From positions 186,001 to 250,000 of the forward strand of contig NZ_FCOE02000010.1 in NCBI RefSeq assembly GCF_001544915.2: a DNA stretch of 64,000 nt, written 5' to 3'. This document shows positions 28,693 to 38,146 of this stretch, one piece after another. This DNA comes from Caballeronia pedi (GTDB lineage Bacteria; Pseudomonadota; Gammaproteobacteria; Burkholderiales; Burkholderiaceae). A program made the position numbers and the translations under genes. Position 1 is the first letter of the stretch, and each line of letters starts with the position of its first letter. Below the pieces are notes generated by a model. The model had not been told where the DNA came from. It worked only from the letters and a program-made list of their open reading frames with translations, and ran no database searches.

Positions 28693-31400
28693 CCGAAATG
28701 CCCCTGCGAGATCAGGCTGGCGACACCCCCTTGTCCACCCATCTTGCGTGCCATCCGCTGATCGACGAAGCCGCCCACCAATGCCAACAACTCACGCAAG
28801 TCGTGCTCGCTCAAGCCGCCGCTGCCGTGATGATTGACTTCCAGATGGACCTGAGCGCCACTAAATCTCGGACCCGCGCCACTTAGATTCCCCACGAGTC
28901 CACCGGACGCGAAGTGCGCGATGTGCTTTGAGTTGATCGCATCGAGCAATGCGTGATGCTGGCGTGCCGCGTCCGCGTTCACGACATACTCGCCGTTGGA
29001 CAACATCGCCGGAATGCTGTCGCTCGTCCCGGTTCCCGGCCCAGTGATCAGTCCGCCCTGCGCATGTCCAACAAGCTTGAGAAAGGGGATGCGATCCGTC
29101 AGACCGCCCAACGCCTGATGCAGCGCAAGCTTCGAGATGTCCGCGAGCAAGCTGGCGACGAACTCTTTGACGTTGAGCTTGCCCGTTGTGACGAACTTCG
29201 CCACGGCATCCTCCATGCGGCCCATCTCTGCGACCACTGCGCGGCGCGCCAGCTCCGCTTTGCCTTGCGTGTCCTTGAAAAAGTCCGCGACGCCCCGCTT
29301 CGCTCCCCCCGCCCAGTCGCCCTGCAACCGTCTGAGCTCGTCATAGTGCTTCTTCGCGTCCTCGATCGCCTTGGCGTGCTCCCGCTCAATCTCGGCGAGG
29401 CTTGTGAGATATTCAATGCTGTTCAGCAATTCGACAGACGCGCCTTTCTTCAACGCCTCAAGGGCTCTCTGATAGCGCGTGGTCGCTTCATTCAGATCGC
29501 GGCGCTCGTCTCGACCCAGCCGATCAGCGTCCCGCTCGCCGAGCTCGCGCGCGTAGCGTTGTTCACGCGCTTGCCTGAATTCGCGCATGCTCTGCTGAAC
29601 ATGCTGCGCCCGCTCCTCGAACTTTGCCCGCGCCTCGCCCAGCTTGTTTGCTTTCTCAAGCGCAGCGTTCTGCTCAAGCTGCGCACGGATCGCCTTCTCC
29701 GAATGCTGAAGGCTTCTTTCCTCCGCGCTCGCGATATGCCGCTTGGCGGCCGCCATCTTCTCGTTGAACTGTGCCAACTCCTTCTGTGCGTTTGTCAGCT
29801 TATCCGTCGTGCGCGATTGCGCCTCGAGCGCTGCACCCTGCTCGCGAATACGCTCAAGATAACGCGCTCCAGCATCGATTCGTGGCGCATGAACCGCTCT
29901 GGTGTGCGGGCGGTAACGCTCCTCATTGTGGGCAAGCATCTTCTGGCGTTCTGCGTCCAGCGTCCTGAGTTCCTCGCGAGTCTTGCCTGCCGCTTCACCG
30001 GCTCGCTTCACCGCATCGAAGTATTCGTTCGTTTCCTTATTGGCATCGGCAAGCTGCTCCTTGGGCGTGCGGGCCTGCTTCATATACTCGGCGTGATGAT
30101 TCATCATCGCCTTGAACGTCTCGACACTCTTCTGGTGCGGGTCGTTCTGCTCACTCGCTCTAAGCGAAGACTGTACGAGACGCTGGGCATCGGCGATCCG
30201 CCTCTCGATCTCTGCTGTATTCATCCCGCCCGGATTCAACTCCGGGTCGAGCAAGGCCCCGCGCGCGGCCTTTAGCTCGTCTTGCGCCTTCTGCAGCGCG
30301 TCGCCCTTGCCCGTGATACCGCGCCAGACACGGTCCCACTTCTGACCGAGCGTCTCGTAGCTCTCGGCCATCTCGCGATTATCGGATTGCACCGCCTCAC
30401 GCGCCTTCTTGCTGGCCGCCTCAACGAACGCCGCCCACGCGCCTGCCTTGTCGCCCGAAAGGTCAAGAATACGAATATGGTCGAGCTGCTCCTTGCTCAG
30501 GTCGTGATGTTTCTCGTTCCAATCGCGCGCGGCTTGCGTGGCATGACCGTACGACTGCAGGAACTGGCGCACCACCTCATCGACCGACTGGCCTGAAGCC
30601 TTGGCGAACGCCGCAATCCCCTCGGCAGCGTGCTCCAGGTCCGCTCCGGCCACGTGCCCTGAGTTGGCAAGCGCCATGAGCGCATCGCGAGCGTCGCCCA
30701 ACGACACGCCCACGCGCCGCGAGATAATGTCGGAGTACGCCTGCAGTTTGCCCTGCGTGAGCGCCGCATAATTGCCCGTGAGCGCCATCGCGCGATCGAG
30801 CTTCTCTTGCTGCTCGGTCAATTCATGAATGGCATGATAGGTGGCAAACGCACTCGCACCCAAGGCGCCCAGCGCGATACCTGCCGGGCCACACAGCAAC
30901 GGCAACACATCGATGCGCTCGGCCAGCACCATCAACGAACCCACGAAGTTCTTCCAACTGCCCTGCATCGCCTCATGACCGAGCACGAACAATTCGCGCC
31001 GAGCGGCGACTGACCCCGCTCCGAGGTGATGCATGGCCCGTGAGGCCGCTTCTGCCTTCGCAATCAACGGCTCCGCCGACTCGGCAATGCCCAAGTTAGC
31101 CGCTTTCAAACGCATCAGATCGAAGCGCGTCTTGCCAGCGGTGCCCGCAATCTTCTCGAAGCCCTTCACCGCCGCGCTGACCTGCCGTGCCGTCGCGGCA
31201 CTACCCACTCTGACCGCTTCTTCAAGCGCGCGAGCGGTCAGCGCGCTGCTCGCCGCCATCTGCTGCTGACACGCCTCGTACTTGCGGGAGGTGGCCTCTT
31301 GATTCGCCACGAAACCTCTGGCGGCTCGGCTGACCTTCTCCATGCCCGCTTCGAAGCCGCTCGCATCGACACTGACACGCGTGACGACCTCACTGGCCAT
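28689..31400 (-). CDS. Tail tape measure protein
   Basis: A 903-residue long helical protein that sets tail length and is ejected with DNA. The sequence is dominated by charged heptad-like helices (residues 1-120 and 330-720). A hydrophobic segment near 150-185 (IDVLPLLCGPAGIALGALGA) and a Gly-rich LVGNLSGAGPRFSG region near the C-terminus are seen. It is close to lambda gpH in length (853), which suggests a tail of about 150 nm. It has the expected place between the G/T chaperones plus gp10-like gene and M. Confidence 0.9.
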   Translation of the reverse strand: MASEVVTRVSVDASGFEAGMEKVSRAARGFVANQEATSRKYEACQQQMAASSALTARALEEAVRVGSAATARQVSAAVKGFEKIAGTAGKTRFDLMRLKAANLGIAESAEPLIAKAEAASRAMHHLGAGSVAARRELFVLGHEAMQGSWKNFVGSLMVLAERIDVLPLLCGPAGIALGALGASAFATYHAIHELTEQQEKLDRAMALTGNYAALTQGKLQAYSDIISRRVGVSLGDARDALMALANSGHVAGADLEHAAEGIAAFAKASGQSVDEVVRQFLQSYGHATQAARDWNEKHHDLSKEQLDHIRILDLSGDKAGAWAAFVEAASKKAREAVQSDNREMAESYETLGQKWDRVWRGITGKGDALQKAQDELKAARGALLDPELNPGGMNTAEIERRIADAQRLVQSSLRASEQNDPHQKSVETFKAMMNHHAEYMKQARTPKEQLADANKETNEYFDAVKRAGEAAGKTREELRTLDAERQKMLAHNEERYRPHTRAVHAPRIDAGARYLERIREQGAALEAQSRTTDKLTNAQKELAQFNEKMAAAKRHIASAEERSLQHSEKAIRAQLEQNAALEKANKLGEARAKFEERAQHVQQSMREFRQAREQRYARELGERDADRLGRDERRDLNEATTRYQRALEALKKGASVELLNSIEYLTSLAEIEREHAKAIEDAKKHYDELRRLQGDWAGGAKRGVADFFKDTQGKAELARRAVVAEMGRMEDAVAKFVTTGKLNVKEFVASLLADISKLALHQALGGLTDRIPFLKLVGHAQGGLITGPGTGTSDSIPAMLSNGEYVVNADAARQHHALLDAINSKHIAHFASGGLVGNLSGAGPRFSGAQVHLEVNHHGSGGLSEHDLRELLALVGGFVDQRMARKMGGQGGVASLISQGHFG

Positions 31401-31893
31401 TGCTTGCCTCCTTCAGCTTCTTCTCGACCACTTCTGCCATCTTGCGCGCGGCCGCCGCCTTGGTCGCATCAAACGCTGGTCGAATGAAGGGCTGCGCTGG
31501 CGTGCGCGAGCTACCGAATTCGATCTCGCGGATCGCGCGCGCGAGCGTGCTCTGGGTCAGCTTCACCCTGTTCTGCTTGCCCAGTTCGACGAAGCGTCCG
31601 TAGAACGCATCCTTGCTCCACGTGATCAGGTATGACGCGTACTTGCCCGAGACCGACTGTTCTTGGTCATACGCAATCAACATGTGATCCCGCAAAAAAC
31701 CTGGCCAATGCGGCTGACCCCGACGCATCCCGTCACGCTCGCCCACTGGCGCGCGACGCTTGATCTCGTTATGAATGACACGCGCGCCGGCGACTGCTGC
31801 CTGACGCAACGTGCTTTCGCTCACCGCCGCGTCGAGCTGACGCAATGATCCGGTCAATGCCTCGAGATTCTCGACTCGATAGTGTTTGCTCAT
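31390..31893 (-). CDS. HK97 gp10-like tail completion protein
   Basis: A 167-residue protein matching the HK97 gp10 family (DUF646-like). It opens with a helical YRVENLEALTGSLRQL segment, then RVIHNEIKRRAPVGERDG, the family hallmark, and a C-terminal RPAFDATKAAAARKMAEVV helix. In HK97-type phages this protein completes the tail at the head-proximal end. It overlaps the tape measure gene by 11 bases. Its position after the G/T genes rather than before the tail tube is unusual compared with HK97. Confidence 0.8.
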   Translation of the reverse strand: MSKHYRVENLEALTGSLRQLDAAVSESTLRQAAVAGARVIHNEIKRRAPVGERDGMRRGQPHWPGFLRDHMLIAYDQEQSVSGKYASYLITWSKDAFYGRFVELGKQNRVKLTQSTLARAIREIEFGSSRTPAQPFIRPAFDATKAAAARKMAEVVEKKLKEASNGQ

Positions 31894-31903
31894 TGCTCAT
31901 CAC

Positions 31904-32643
31904 TCATGGCTCAACGACCTCGCCTTTGCGCACGACTACGCGCCCGCTGCCAGAGCGCTTAATCGCGTCCAGGTCGATACCGAACGCGCAGGCCGCGATC
32001 TCGTCCGCCCCGCGTTCGCACTCACCCACGTGCTCGGGCGCCTGAAGCGATTCGCGACTCCACCCTGACCACGGCGTAAACTCCGCCGCACGCAGCGCCG
32101 GAGAATTCTTGCCGCGATTCATGTTGTAAAGGAGGCTCATCAGCGTGCCCACCCGCAGATCCTCAATGTGTTCGCCCCAGGGCTCCCGCTCAAATAGCGC
32201 CACCCAATCCGCATACTCAGCACTGGACACCTCCAGCTTGGCGCGCCGGACCGACATGCCCAGTTTCGAGGCGATGCGCATCCACATCAATTTCCGCGGG
32301 TCGGCCCTCAGTTTTTTGAGGCTTCCTCCTGCGCGCGCTGACCGAGCGCATTCAGGCGCATGGCGATCTGTGAGAGTTCTTCCAGCAGGGGTGCGCGACC
32401 CGAACGCATGGCGGTCACATCGTCTTCGCTGAACATCGGCGTGTCGTTCTCATCCACGACCGTCGCCGCGATCAGCGTCGCTTCGAAACCGCTATTGCCA
32501 CCGCCGCTCTTGGCGCTGTCGTACAGCGCATCGCGCGCGGCTCCCGAGAGTTCCCGGAATCGCACGGTCGCACCACCCAGCGCCTTGACCGGCTCTTCAA
32601 CGACTTGCGGCGCGAACGCCGCGAGGATCTGTTCCTTGTTCAT
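31904..32643 (-). CDS. Tail assembly chaperone GT, made by -1 frameshift
   Basis: The predicted frameshift product has 246 residues: the first 110 or so from frame G, then the T domain. The slip site is A AAA AAC (32317 to 32311 on the minus strand) three bases before the G stop. After a -1 shift the frame reads LRADPRKLMWMRIASK and continues to 31904. In lambda, G and GT in fixed ratio load onto the tape measure. The T frame alone lacks a good start and matches the DUF4035-type C-terminal domain (MSVRRAKLEVSSAEYADW). Confidence 0.75.
32308..32643 (-). CDS. Tail assembly chaperone G
   Basis: A 111-residue product of the unshifted frame (MNKEQILAAFAPQVVEEPVK). A beta-type ATVRFRELSG segment is followed by helices, and SEDDVTAMRSGRAPLLEELS resembles chaperones of this class. 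It lies between the tail tube and tape measure genes. Its end carries the heptamer that allows the longer GT protein. Confidence 0.82.
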   Translation of the reverse strand: MNKEQILAAFAPQVVEEPVKALGGATVRFRELSGAARDALYDSAKSGGGNSGFEATLIAATVVDENDTPMFSEDDVTAMRSGRAPLLEELSQIAMRLNALGQRAQEEASKN

Positions 32644-32684
32644 AGAATTTGTCGCGGCACTGCCGCGCTCCTGAAGTTGATGTT

Positions 32685-33149
32685 TTATGGGCCAGGCGTC
32701 ACGACGATGTCGCCGGTGATCTCGAGGTTGACCGTGCCCGACACGTACTGATCGACCTTCGCTGCGACCGGGAAGTCCTTCACGAAGGCCGTGAATTCGA
32801 TCGTGGACTTGTCCGAGAGCGTTAGCTTGAAGTCGAGCGGCGCACCGGCGCGCTTGGCTTCGAGCAGCGCTTTGTGAGAAGGCTCCTTGAAGTTGATGTG
32901 CAAGGCGATCGCGACCTGCCCCCAATCTTGCAGGCCTGGGCGCTTCTCCTTGCCATCACTATCCAGGCGCGTGACATCGGCCATGCTTGCCGAGCCGTTA
33001 AAGCCCGACACGTCAGTCAGGTTCGCGACCTGCATCCAGTCAACCGTACTGGACGCGGCGCGATAGTGCAGCACTGTCTTTTGCGATGGGACGGCGCTCG
33101 AGCTTTTTTGGCCCTTTCCGTCATCCTGCAGCGTTCGCGTGTCTGCCAT
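32685..33149 (-). CDS. Major tail tube protein
   Basis: A 154-residue tail tube subunit. The pattern DVSGFNGSASMADVTRLDSD is typical of the family, with beta strands throughout (FKLTLSDKSTIEFTAFVKDF) and a C-terminal VNLEITGDIVV strand. An AGGAGGG site precedes the ATG, and a hairpin terminator lies about 25 bases upstream. High copy number is expected of this gene. Confidence 0.85.
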   Translation of the reverse strand: MADTRTLQDDGKGQKSSSAVPSQKTVLHYRAASSTVDWMQVANLTDVSGFNGSASMADVTRLDSDGKEKRPGLQDWGQVAIALHINFKEPSHKALLEAKRAGAPLDFKLTLSDKSTIEFTAFVKDFPVAAKVDQYVSGTVNLEITGDIVVTPGP

Positions 33150-33174
33150 GCCATGGCCCTCCTATTCGAAACGT

Positions 33175-33196
33175 AAAAAGCCGCCTGGCAGGCGGT
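33175..33196 (-). terminator. Hairpin/U-run upstream of the tail tube gene
   Basis: CCGCCT (33181-33186) and AGGCGG (33190-33195) form a 6-bp stem with loop GGC, followed by five U on the minus strand. It lies between the head-completion genes and the tail tube start. Confidence 0.65.
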
Positions 33197-33216
33197 TGAT
33201 TGATTTCCATTTCAAG

Positions 33217-33570
33217 CTAAAACTTGCACCACAAGTTCACGTCGACACGACTGCCATGCAGCTGCGTCTCATGCTCGTACACGTCCCCGGGTGCACCGAG
33301 CGGAACCGCCCCCACGTCCGGCGCGATCAAGGCATGCAGCACCTTCTGCATAAGCGATGATCGACCCTGAGGCGTTGGATGCCACACCGCAATCTGCACG
33401 CGCGCCTGGTAATAATCGAACAGCGTGCCGCTCAGATCGACCGTTATCTCGCCACCCGAGAATTGATAGACGATCCACGGTGGGCGCACGCCCTGCTCGG
33501 CCACGTCGGGGAACACGTGTCCGTCGGCCAGATGCTTCAAGGCGCGTTCAACGATCTGATTAGCGCTCAT
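33217..33570 (-). CDS. Tail completion protein, DUF3168 family
   Basis: A 117-residue protein matching the gp17/DUF3168 group of tail-to-head joining proteins: PPWIVYQFSGGE in the middle, then ARVQIAVWHPTPQGR and a C-terminal beta hairpin (SRVDVNLWCKF). The ATG at 33570 overlaps the upstream adaptor gene by 11 bases. Confidence 0.82.
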   Translation of the reverse strand: MSANQIVERALKHLADGHVFPDVAEQGVRPPWIVYQFSGGEITVDLSGTLFDYYQARVQIAVWHPTPQGRSSLMQKVLHALIAPDVGAVPLGAPGDVYEHETQLHGSRVDVNLWCKF

Positions 33571-33883
33571 CGATGACACACACCAGGTCAATGTGCTCGC
33601 GATTGACGAGATCCGGCTGCACCGTCTCAATACGCATAACCATGTCGTCGACCTTGGCGCGCATGCCCGGGCGCAGAATCGTGCACAGCGCTCTGCGATA
33701 CCGGATGCGCACGCTCGCTTTGACAGCGCTTAACGGCGCATCGGCTGCAATGACTTCCTTGCCGCTCAGCATGCGCACATACGCCTTCCTGTCGACCACC
33801 GGCTCCCACGTAATCGACTCCGCATCCGGATCCATAACACGACGTTCGATGAACACGCGACTATTCAAACGACCCGCCTCCAT
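33560..33883 (-). CDS. Head-tail adaptor (head closure) protein
   Basis: A 107-residue protein starting MEAGRLNSRVFIERRV, followed by SITWEPVVDRKAYVRMLSGK and a C-terminal ENVQ-like strand (MRIETVQPDLVNREHIDLVC). This matches the SPP1 gp16/HK97 head-tail joining family, which closes the capsid vertex. The start at 33883 overlaps the preceding gene by 23 bases. Confidence 0.82.
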   Translation of the reverse strand: MEAGRLNSRVFIERRVMDPDAESITWEPVVDRKAYVRMLSGKEVIAADAPLSAVKASVRIRYRRALCTILRPGMRAKVDDMVMRIETVQPDLVNREHIDLVCVIDER

Positions 33884-34451
33884 CAGAACCTCGTCGGCAC
33901 GCAGATGGGCGCAAGCAGCGTGCGGCATACCCACCCGGCATGGCCGTGAGCGCCTGGCCTTTGGCAAACAGCTCGCGATGGTCATACGCCCACGCGGCCG
34001 CAAGCAGCATCCACGAACGCACCGATGGAAACCGGGACAGGTCGATGCCAGCCTGGTACGTGATCGTCACCGCGGTAGCATTGGGCCACGGGCATTCACC
34101 CAGCGGCGCAAGCAGTGATTCTCGGCCGAGCTGCACGAGTTCGTAGGTACTCACATCGAGCGTGGTCGTCGCCGCACTGGATGAGATTCGAGCCACTACG
34201 CTCTCGACGCGGACCACCTGTCCAAGCGATAACGAAAGCGCCTGCATTGGGAAGACGGCAATCCTTTCCACGTATCGTGCTTTTCGGATCGCCGCGCCCG
34301 ACTTACTTTCTGCTGCCTGGCGCGCGCTGGGGATCACGATACGCTCGATGAAATCGCGTTCATCATCGTCGTCGATGCGACACTGCGCGGCGACGTCCTT
34401 GAACGTCAGTGGCTCCGAGTCGTCCAGGTACTCAACAAGAACAGCCGCCAT
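33861..34451 (-). CDS. Head-tail connector (gp6-like)
   Basis: A 196-residue connector-ring protein. The start contains LTFKDVAAQCRIDDDDERD, then FIERIVIPSARQAAE, typical of HK97 gp6-like proteins that extend the portal ring. A conserved AVTITYQAGID strand and helix (SWMLLAAAWAYDHRELF) follow. The last 30 residues are low-complexity and Gly/Arg-rich. It lies directly after the capsid gene, the expected order. Confidence 0.82.
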   Translation of the reverse strand: MAAVLVEYLDDSEPLTFKDVAAQCRIDDDDERDFIERIVIPSARQAAESKSGAAIRKARYVERIAVFPMQALSLSLGQVVRVESVVARISSSAATTTLDVSTYELVQLGRESLLAPLGECPWPNATAVTITYQAGIDLSRFPSVRSWMLLAAAWAYDHRELFAKGQALTAMPGGYAARCLRPSACRRGSDGGGSFE

Positions 34452-34472
34452 GCGCTTCCCCTTCAGCGTGAC

Positions 34473-35849
34473 TCAGCTGCCCCATCTCACGCCCGTGAGC
34501 ACGGCGATTGATTCGACGTGACGCGGGCCGAAGTCGTTCTTCGCGATGACACGAATCAACGTTTGATCACGCTGGAAAGCGCTCACCGTTTCAGTTGTGC
34601 TGCCGTTAGTGATCGAGTACGTCGCCTCCTTGCTGTAATCGATCTCCAGTGTCTCTTCTTCACCAATGAACACATCGCCGAAGTCCACGAAGTAGATCTC
34701 CGATGCGTTCGCATCATTGTCACCGGTAGCCTTGTTGGTGGAAGGTTTGTCGGGAGTAGGCTTGTCGGAGCCAAGGTTAATTGGCACCTGCGTGGTCCGA
34801 CCGACCGAATACCCCTTCAACATGCCGCTGTCGAGCTCCGGATAGACCTTGTTGCCGTTGCCGTCGCGCATGCTTGACAGAAAGCGGAACACTCGCGGAG
34901 CCATGATCCAGCCGGGCGAGATCATGTTCGCGTCGGCGCCTTCGAGCGCGAGAATCGCCTTGTTTAGGTCGGTCTCGACTTTTTGAATCGTCGAACCATC
35001 GCTTGCGGCGATCTTGTTTTCTGCGATCGCCCAGTGAAGCAGCCCCTTCGGCGTGTTCGCCGTCCCATCGTCGCGAATGAACGCCTTGTCTTCGCGCGTA
35101 CCGATCGCGCTCGTCAGATCACCGACGACGATTTGGTCGATATTCGGATTCACGCCCGCATACTTGATGAGATCGTTGGAGATCGGCACCAGCGCGGCGA
35201 GCTTTTTCGCCGTCAGCTTCAAGTCATCAAACGACTGTTTCGTCACGCCGATATCGCTGTCGGACCCGATGTACCCCACGACCGCTCCACCCTTCAATCG
35301 CGGAACCGTGATGTTGCCGTTCGAGAGCGGCAATGTGCGTGCGCCAAGCCGACGGACGACCGACTTCGGACGCAGCAGCTCGATCACATCGCTCGACAGG
35401 TTTGTCGGCACGAGCACGCCACCCGCGCTCGATGTCAGCGTGTTGAGCGACATCGCTACGTCCTCCCCAAAGCCGCGCTCCATCGCCAGTTTCGAGGCGA
35501 GTTGCGCATCACCGCGCGCAGCAGCCAGCGCGCGGACCATGCGCGCCATTTTCGCGCCCTTCACCTCCGGCACTTTGGGCTGCGCCGGGACGCTCGACGC
35601 GGCTGACCCGGCGGGAGCAGCGACGGCCGCCGGCGTCGGATCGACACAGACCGCTGCGGTGGCAGCCATGCGCTCGGCTGCCTCGACGCGTTCGATCTGC
35701 GCCGTGAGCTCGCCGAATTTCGTGCTGAGGTTGGCGAATTCAGTATGCTGCTCGGCCGACAGCGCAGTGCCGCCGGCTTCAATCGCAGCCAGCGCCTGCA
35801 CCTGTTGATTGATGCTGGCGCGTTCGCGGCGAAGTTCATTGATGTTCAA
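34473..35849 (-). CDS. Major capsid protein, HK97 fold
   Basis: A 458-residue capsid subunit. The first 130 residues are helical and charged (delta or scaffold domain), probably removed by the adjacent S49 protease. The shell domain contains STLTS-like SLNTLTSSAGGVLVP, the AIGTREDKAFIRDDGT loop, PKGLLHWA, and a C-terminal IRVIAKNDFGPRHVESIAVL strand. Translation appears to start at TTG (35849, MNINELRRER) with GGAG 8 bases upstream; the nearby ATG is out of frame. A terminator hairpin ends about 15 bases before the start codon. Confidence 0.9.
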   Translation of the reverse strand: MNINELRRERASINQQVQALAAIEAGGTALSAEQHTEFANLSTKFGELTAQIERVEAAERMAATAAVCVDPTPAAVAAPAGSAASSVPAQPKVPEVKGAKMARMVRALAAARGDAQLASKLAMERGFGEDVAMSLNTLTSSAGGVLVPTNLSSDVIELLRPKSVVRRLGARTLPLSNGNITVPRLKGGAVVGYIGSDSDIGVTKQSFDDLKLTAKKLAALVPISNDLIKYAGVNPNIDQIVVGDLTSAIGTREDKAFIRDDGTANTPKGLLHWAIAENKIAASDGSTIQKVETDLNKAILALEGADANMISPGWIMAPRVFRFLSSMRDGNGNKVYPELDSGMLKGYSVGRTTQVPINLGSDKPTPDKPSTNKATGDNDANASEIYFVDFGDVFIGEEETLEIDYSKEATYSITNGSTTETVSAFQRDQTLIRVIAKNDFGPRHVESIAVLTGVRWGS

Positions 35850-35864
35850 GTTCGGTTCTCCAAT

Positions 35865-35884
35865 AAAAAACCGCCCGAAGGCGG
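35865..35884 (-). terminator. Hairpin/U-run upstream of the capsid gene
   Basis: Stem CCGCC (35871-35875) and GGCGG (35880-35884) with loop CGAA, followed by six U on the minus strand. It lies between the S49 protease and the capsid, only about 4 bases before the capsid ribosome-binding site. Confidence 0.65.
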
Positions 35885-35933
35885 CAGTGCTCGATTGCAG
35901 GCGCGAACGCGCCGATTCACAGGTGAGGCGGTG

Positions 35934-36893
35934 TCAGTACAGGTTTCGCATGTTCATCGCGGCAGCCCGAGCGGCCACGCTGCGACCCGGCTTACGCTGC
36001 GCGCGCGATGCGCCAATTTCTGACGCAATTCGGTTCACGGCGGCTTGAGGCGTCTCGACGCTGTCGGCAAGTCCCGCCGCCACACCGTCCTTGCCGAAGA
36101 ACACACCCGCTTGTGTGTCCTTGACCGCCTGGGTGGTGAGACCGCGGAACTGCGCGATCGCATCGACAAACTGCACGTAGTTGGTCTGCACCATGCTCGT
36201 GAGGCGCTCAAGCGACTGGTCGCTCAGCGGCTCGTGCGGCGTCAGATCGTTCTTGCGCCCGCCCGCGAACACCGAGGTGACCTTGATGCCTTGCTGCTCA
36301 TCGCGCTTAGACACATCCAAGTGCTTGGCGATCACGCCGATGGAGCCCACGCCCGAGGTCTGGCTCACGATCACGTTCGACGCGGCCGCCGCAATCAAGT
36401 AACCGCCTGAGAACGCCGAGAAGTTGACGATCGCCGTGATCGGCTTCAGTTTCGTGGCCGCACGGATGTCGTTGGCCAGCTCGAACGCGCCGGTCGAGGT
36501 GCCCCCGGTGCTGTCGATATCGAGAATGATGTGCTCGACTGCTGGGTCTGCTGCTGCCTGATTGACCGACGAGCGCAATCCCTCATAGCTGGTCATCGGC
36601 TCGCACGCGTTCAGATGCGCGGATCGCGAGACGAGGATGCCCGACACCGGGATGATGTCCAGTCCGGTGTCGGCGACAACAGCGCGACGCCGATCGGGCG
36701 CGCTCGCCATTTGTGTACTAGCGCTGATGCCGTCATCGTCCATGAGCTTCGGCTGCGTTCCGTTCACCGTCAGATTGACGATGTTCAGGTGCAGCGCTTG
36801 ATTGGCCCATTGAACGGCCAGCGACATCATCTGATCGCTGACGAGCTGCGGCTGATTAAAGATCAGGCTCGCAAGTCTAAGGTGCGGCTTCAT
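35934..36893 (-). CDS. Head maturation protease, S49 (SppA-like) family
   Basis: A 319-residue serine protease like lambda gpC. HIILDIDSTGGTSTGAFELA, SAFSGGYLIAAAAS (nucleophile Ser expected here) and SGVGSIGVIAKH are S49 motifs; the Lys base is probably in the segment after GVIA. It cleaves the capsid delta domain or scaffold during head maturation. The ATG at 36893 overlaps the portal stop by 4 bases. Confidence 0.88.
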   Translation of the reverse strand: MKPHLRLASLIFNQPQLVSDQMMSLAVQWANQALHLNIVNLTVNGTQPKLMDDDGISASTQMASAPDRRRAVVADTGLDIIPVSGILVSRSAHLNACEPMTSYEGLRSSVNQAAADPAVEHIILDIDSTGGTSTGAFELANDIRAATKLKPITAIVNFSAFSGGYLIAAAASNVIVSQTSGVGSIGVIAKHLDVSKRDEQQGIKVTSVFAGGRKNDLTPHEPLSDQSLERLTSMVQTNYVQFVDAIAQFRGLTTQAVKDTQAGVFFGKDGVAAGLADSVETPQAAVNRIASEIGASRAQRKPGRSVAARAAAMNMRNLY

Positions 36894-38143
36894 GAGAGGA
36901 TCCTTTGAACGTCTTCGATTTGCGCGTTGGTCGCCTTGGTCGTAGGCGGCGGCATTGGGAGCGGCTTCGAGGCGTCCACCATATTGAGCGGGCTCAGGTA
37001 GATGTCCCCGTTCTTGATCGGCGGCATATTTTCCAGCCGTCGAATATCGTTGATCGACAGCCAGCCCCATTGACGACCTACCGCATACGCCGCAAAGCGC
37101 GACGCCTGATCGCCGCGCAGCAACCCCGCGAGGTTGTATTCGATGAAGTACTGCCTGCGCTCGGACGGCAACAGTAAGTCACGCGTCTTCGCTTGCTCGT
37201 GCCGCTTGACCCACGGCATCAGCGTGTAGATGACAAACTGAATCTCCATCTGCTCGATGTTGTCGAACGTTGCCCGTTCGAGCTCGTTCACCATATGCGC
37301 CGGAATCTTATAGATGCGCGCGATGTCCAGCGCAGACAGCCGCATCGCCTCGATCAGGGCCGCGTCGACGTTCGTCATCGACAGCGGCTTGAAACTCATG
37401 CCCTCTTGGAGCAGCGCGACCTTCTTGGTGTTTCCAGGGCCACCAAATTTATTATTCCATTCGTCCGTCACCCGATCGACGCTCGCCTGATCTTTGATCG
37501 GCGGGCTCGTACTCGGTCGCTCGATCACGCCAGAGAGCACCGTGCCGTTCATGAACGACCGTCCGGCATACTGCTGGATCGCCTGCGCATGCCCGATCGT
37601 GTTCGCATGCAACATGATGGGCGACAAGCCCGTGTAGCTGTTCATCGTCAACCATCGAACGTGGTGGATCAGGCGCTGGGGCATCGGCTCCGAACCGTTC
37701 ACGCGATACATCGGCCTCAGGTCTGGGCCCTTCATGACCATGACCGATTCGTGGTCGAGCGGATACAACCCCTGAACCACACCGTCCGAATCGCGATCGA
37801 TGTAGCTGTAGCTGTTGCCGCGAAGCCCAACGGACAGCTGCGTTTGCTCTTGATACTCGAACGGCGTCTGCCACGAATTGGGTTCGTACTTCAAGACCGA
37901 ATACAGCGGATGATCGACTGCAGGCCTGCGATCGTCTCCCGACCGCTCATACAACTCGATCGGCAACTGCGCGACGCTCTCGGAGAGTAAGGTGACGCAG
38001 TTCTGCAAGACGGTCAGCGACAAGGCGCTTGAGGTCGTCACGACCTGACCCGCTTCGGAGCGCGTGCTACCGAATAGCGACGAAATCCACCCGCCCACGC
38101 CCGTCTGAGACATGCTCGGCAGCCGATGCTTACTGAAGAACAT
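36890..38143 (-). CDS. Portal protein, HK97 family
   Basis: A 417-residue subunit of the dodecameric portal through which DNA enters and leaves. Family features include LPIELYERSGDDRRP, YSVLKYEPNSWQTPFEY, ARIYKIPAHMVNELERATFD and ENMPPIKNGD near the end. It lies between terminase and protease in standard order. Confidence 0.93.
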   Translation of the reverse strand: MFFSKHRLPSMSQTGVGGWISSLFGSTRSEAGQVVTTSSALSLTVLQNCVTLLSESVAQLPIELYERSGDDRRPAVDHPLYSVLKYEPNSWQTPFEYQEQTQLSVGLRGNSYSYIDRDSDGVVQGLYPLDHESVMVMKGPDLRPMYRVNGSEPMPQRLIHHVRWLTMNSYTGLSPIMLHANTIGHAQAIQQYAGRSFMNGTVLSGVIERPSTSPPIKDQASVDRVTDEWNNKFGGPGNTKKVALLQEGMSFKPLSMTNVDAALIEAMRLSALDIARIYKIPAHMVNELERATFDNIEQMEIQFVIYTLMPWVKRHEQAKTRDLLLPSERRQYFIEYNLAGLLRGDQASRFAAYAVGRQWGWLSINDIRRLENMPPIKNGDIYLSPLNMVDASKPLPMPPPTTKATNAQIEDVQRILS

Positions 38144-38146
38144 CGA

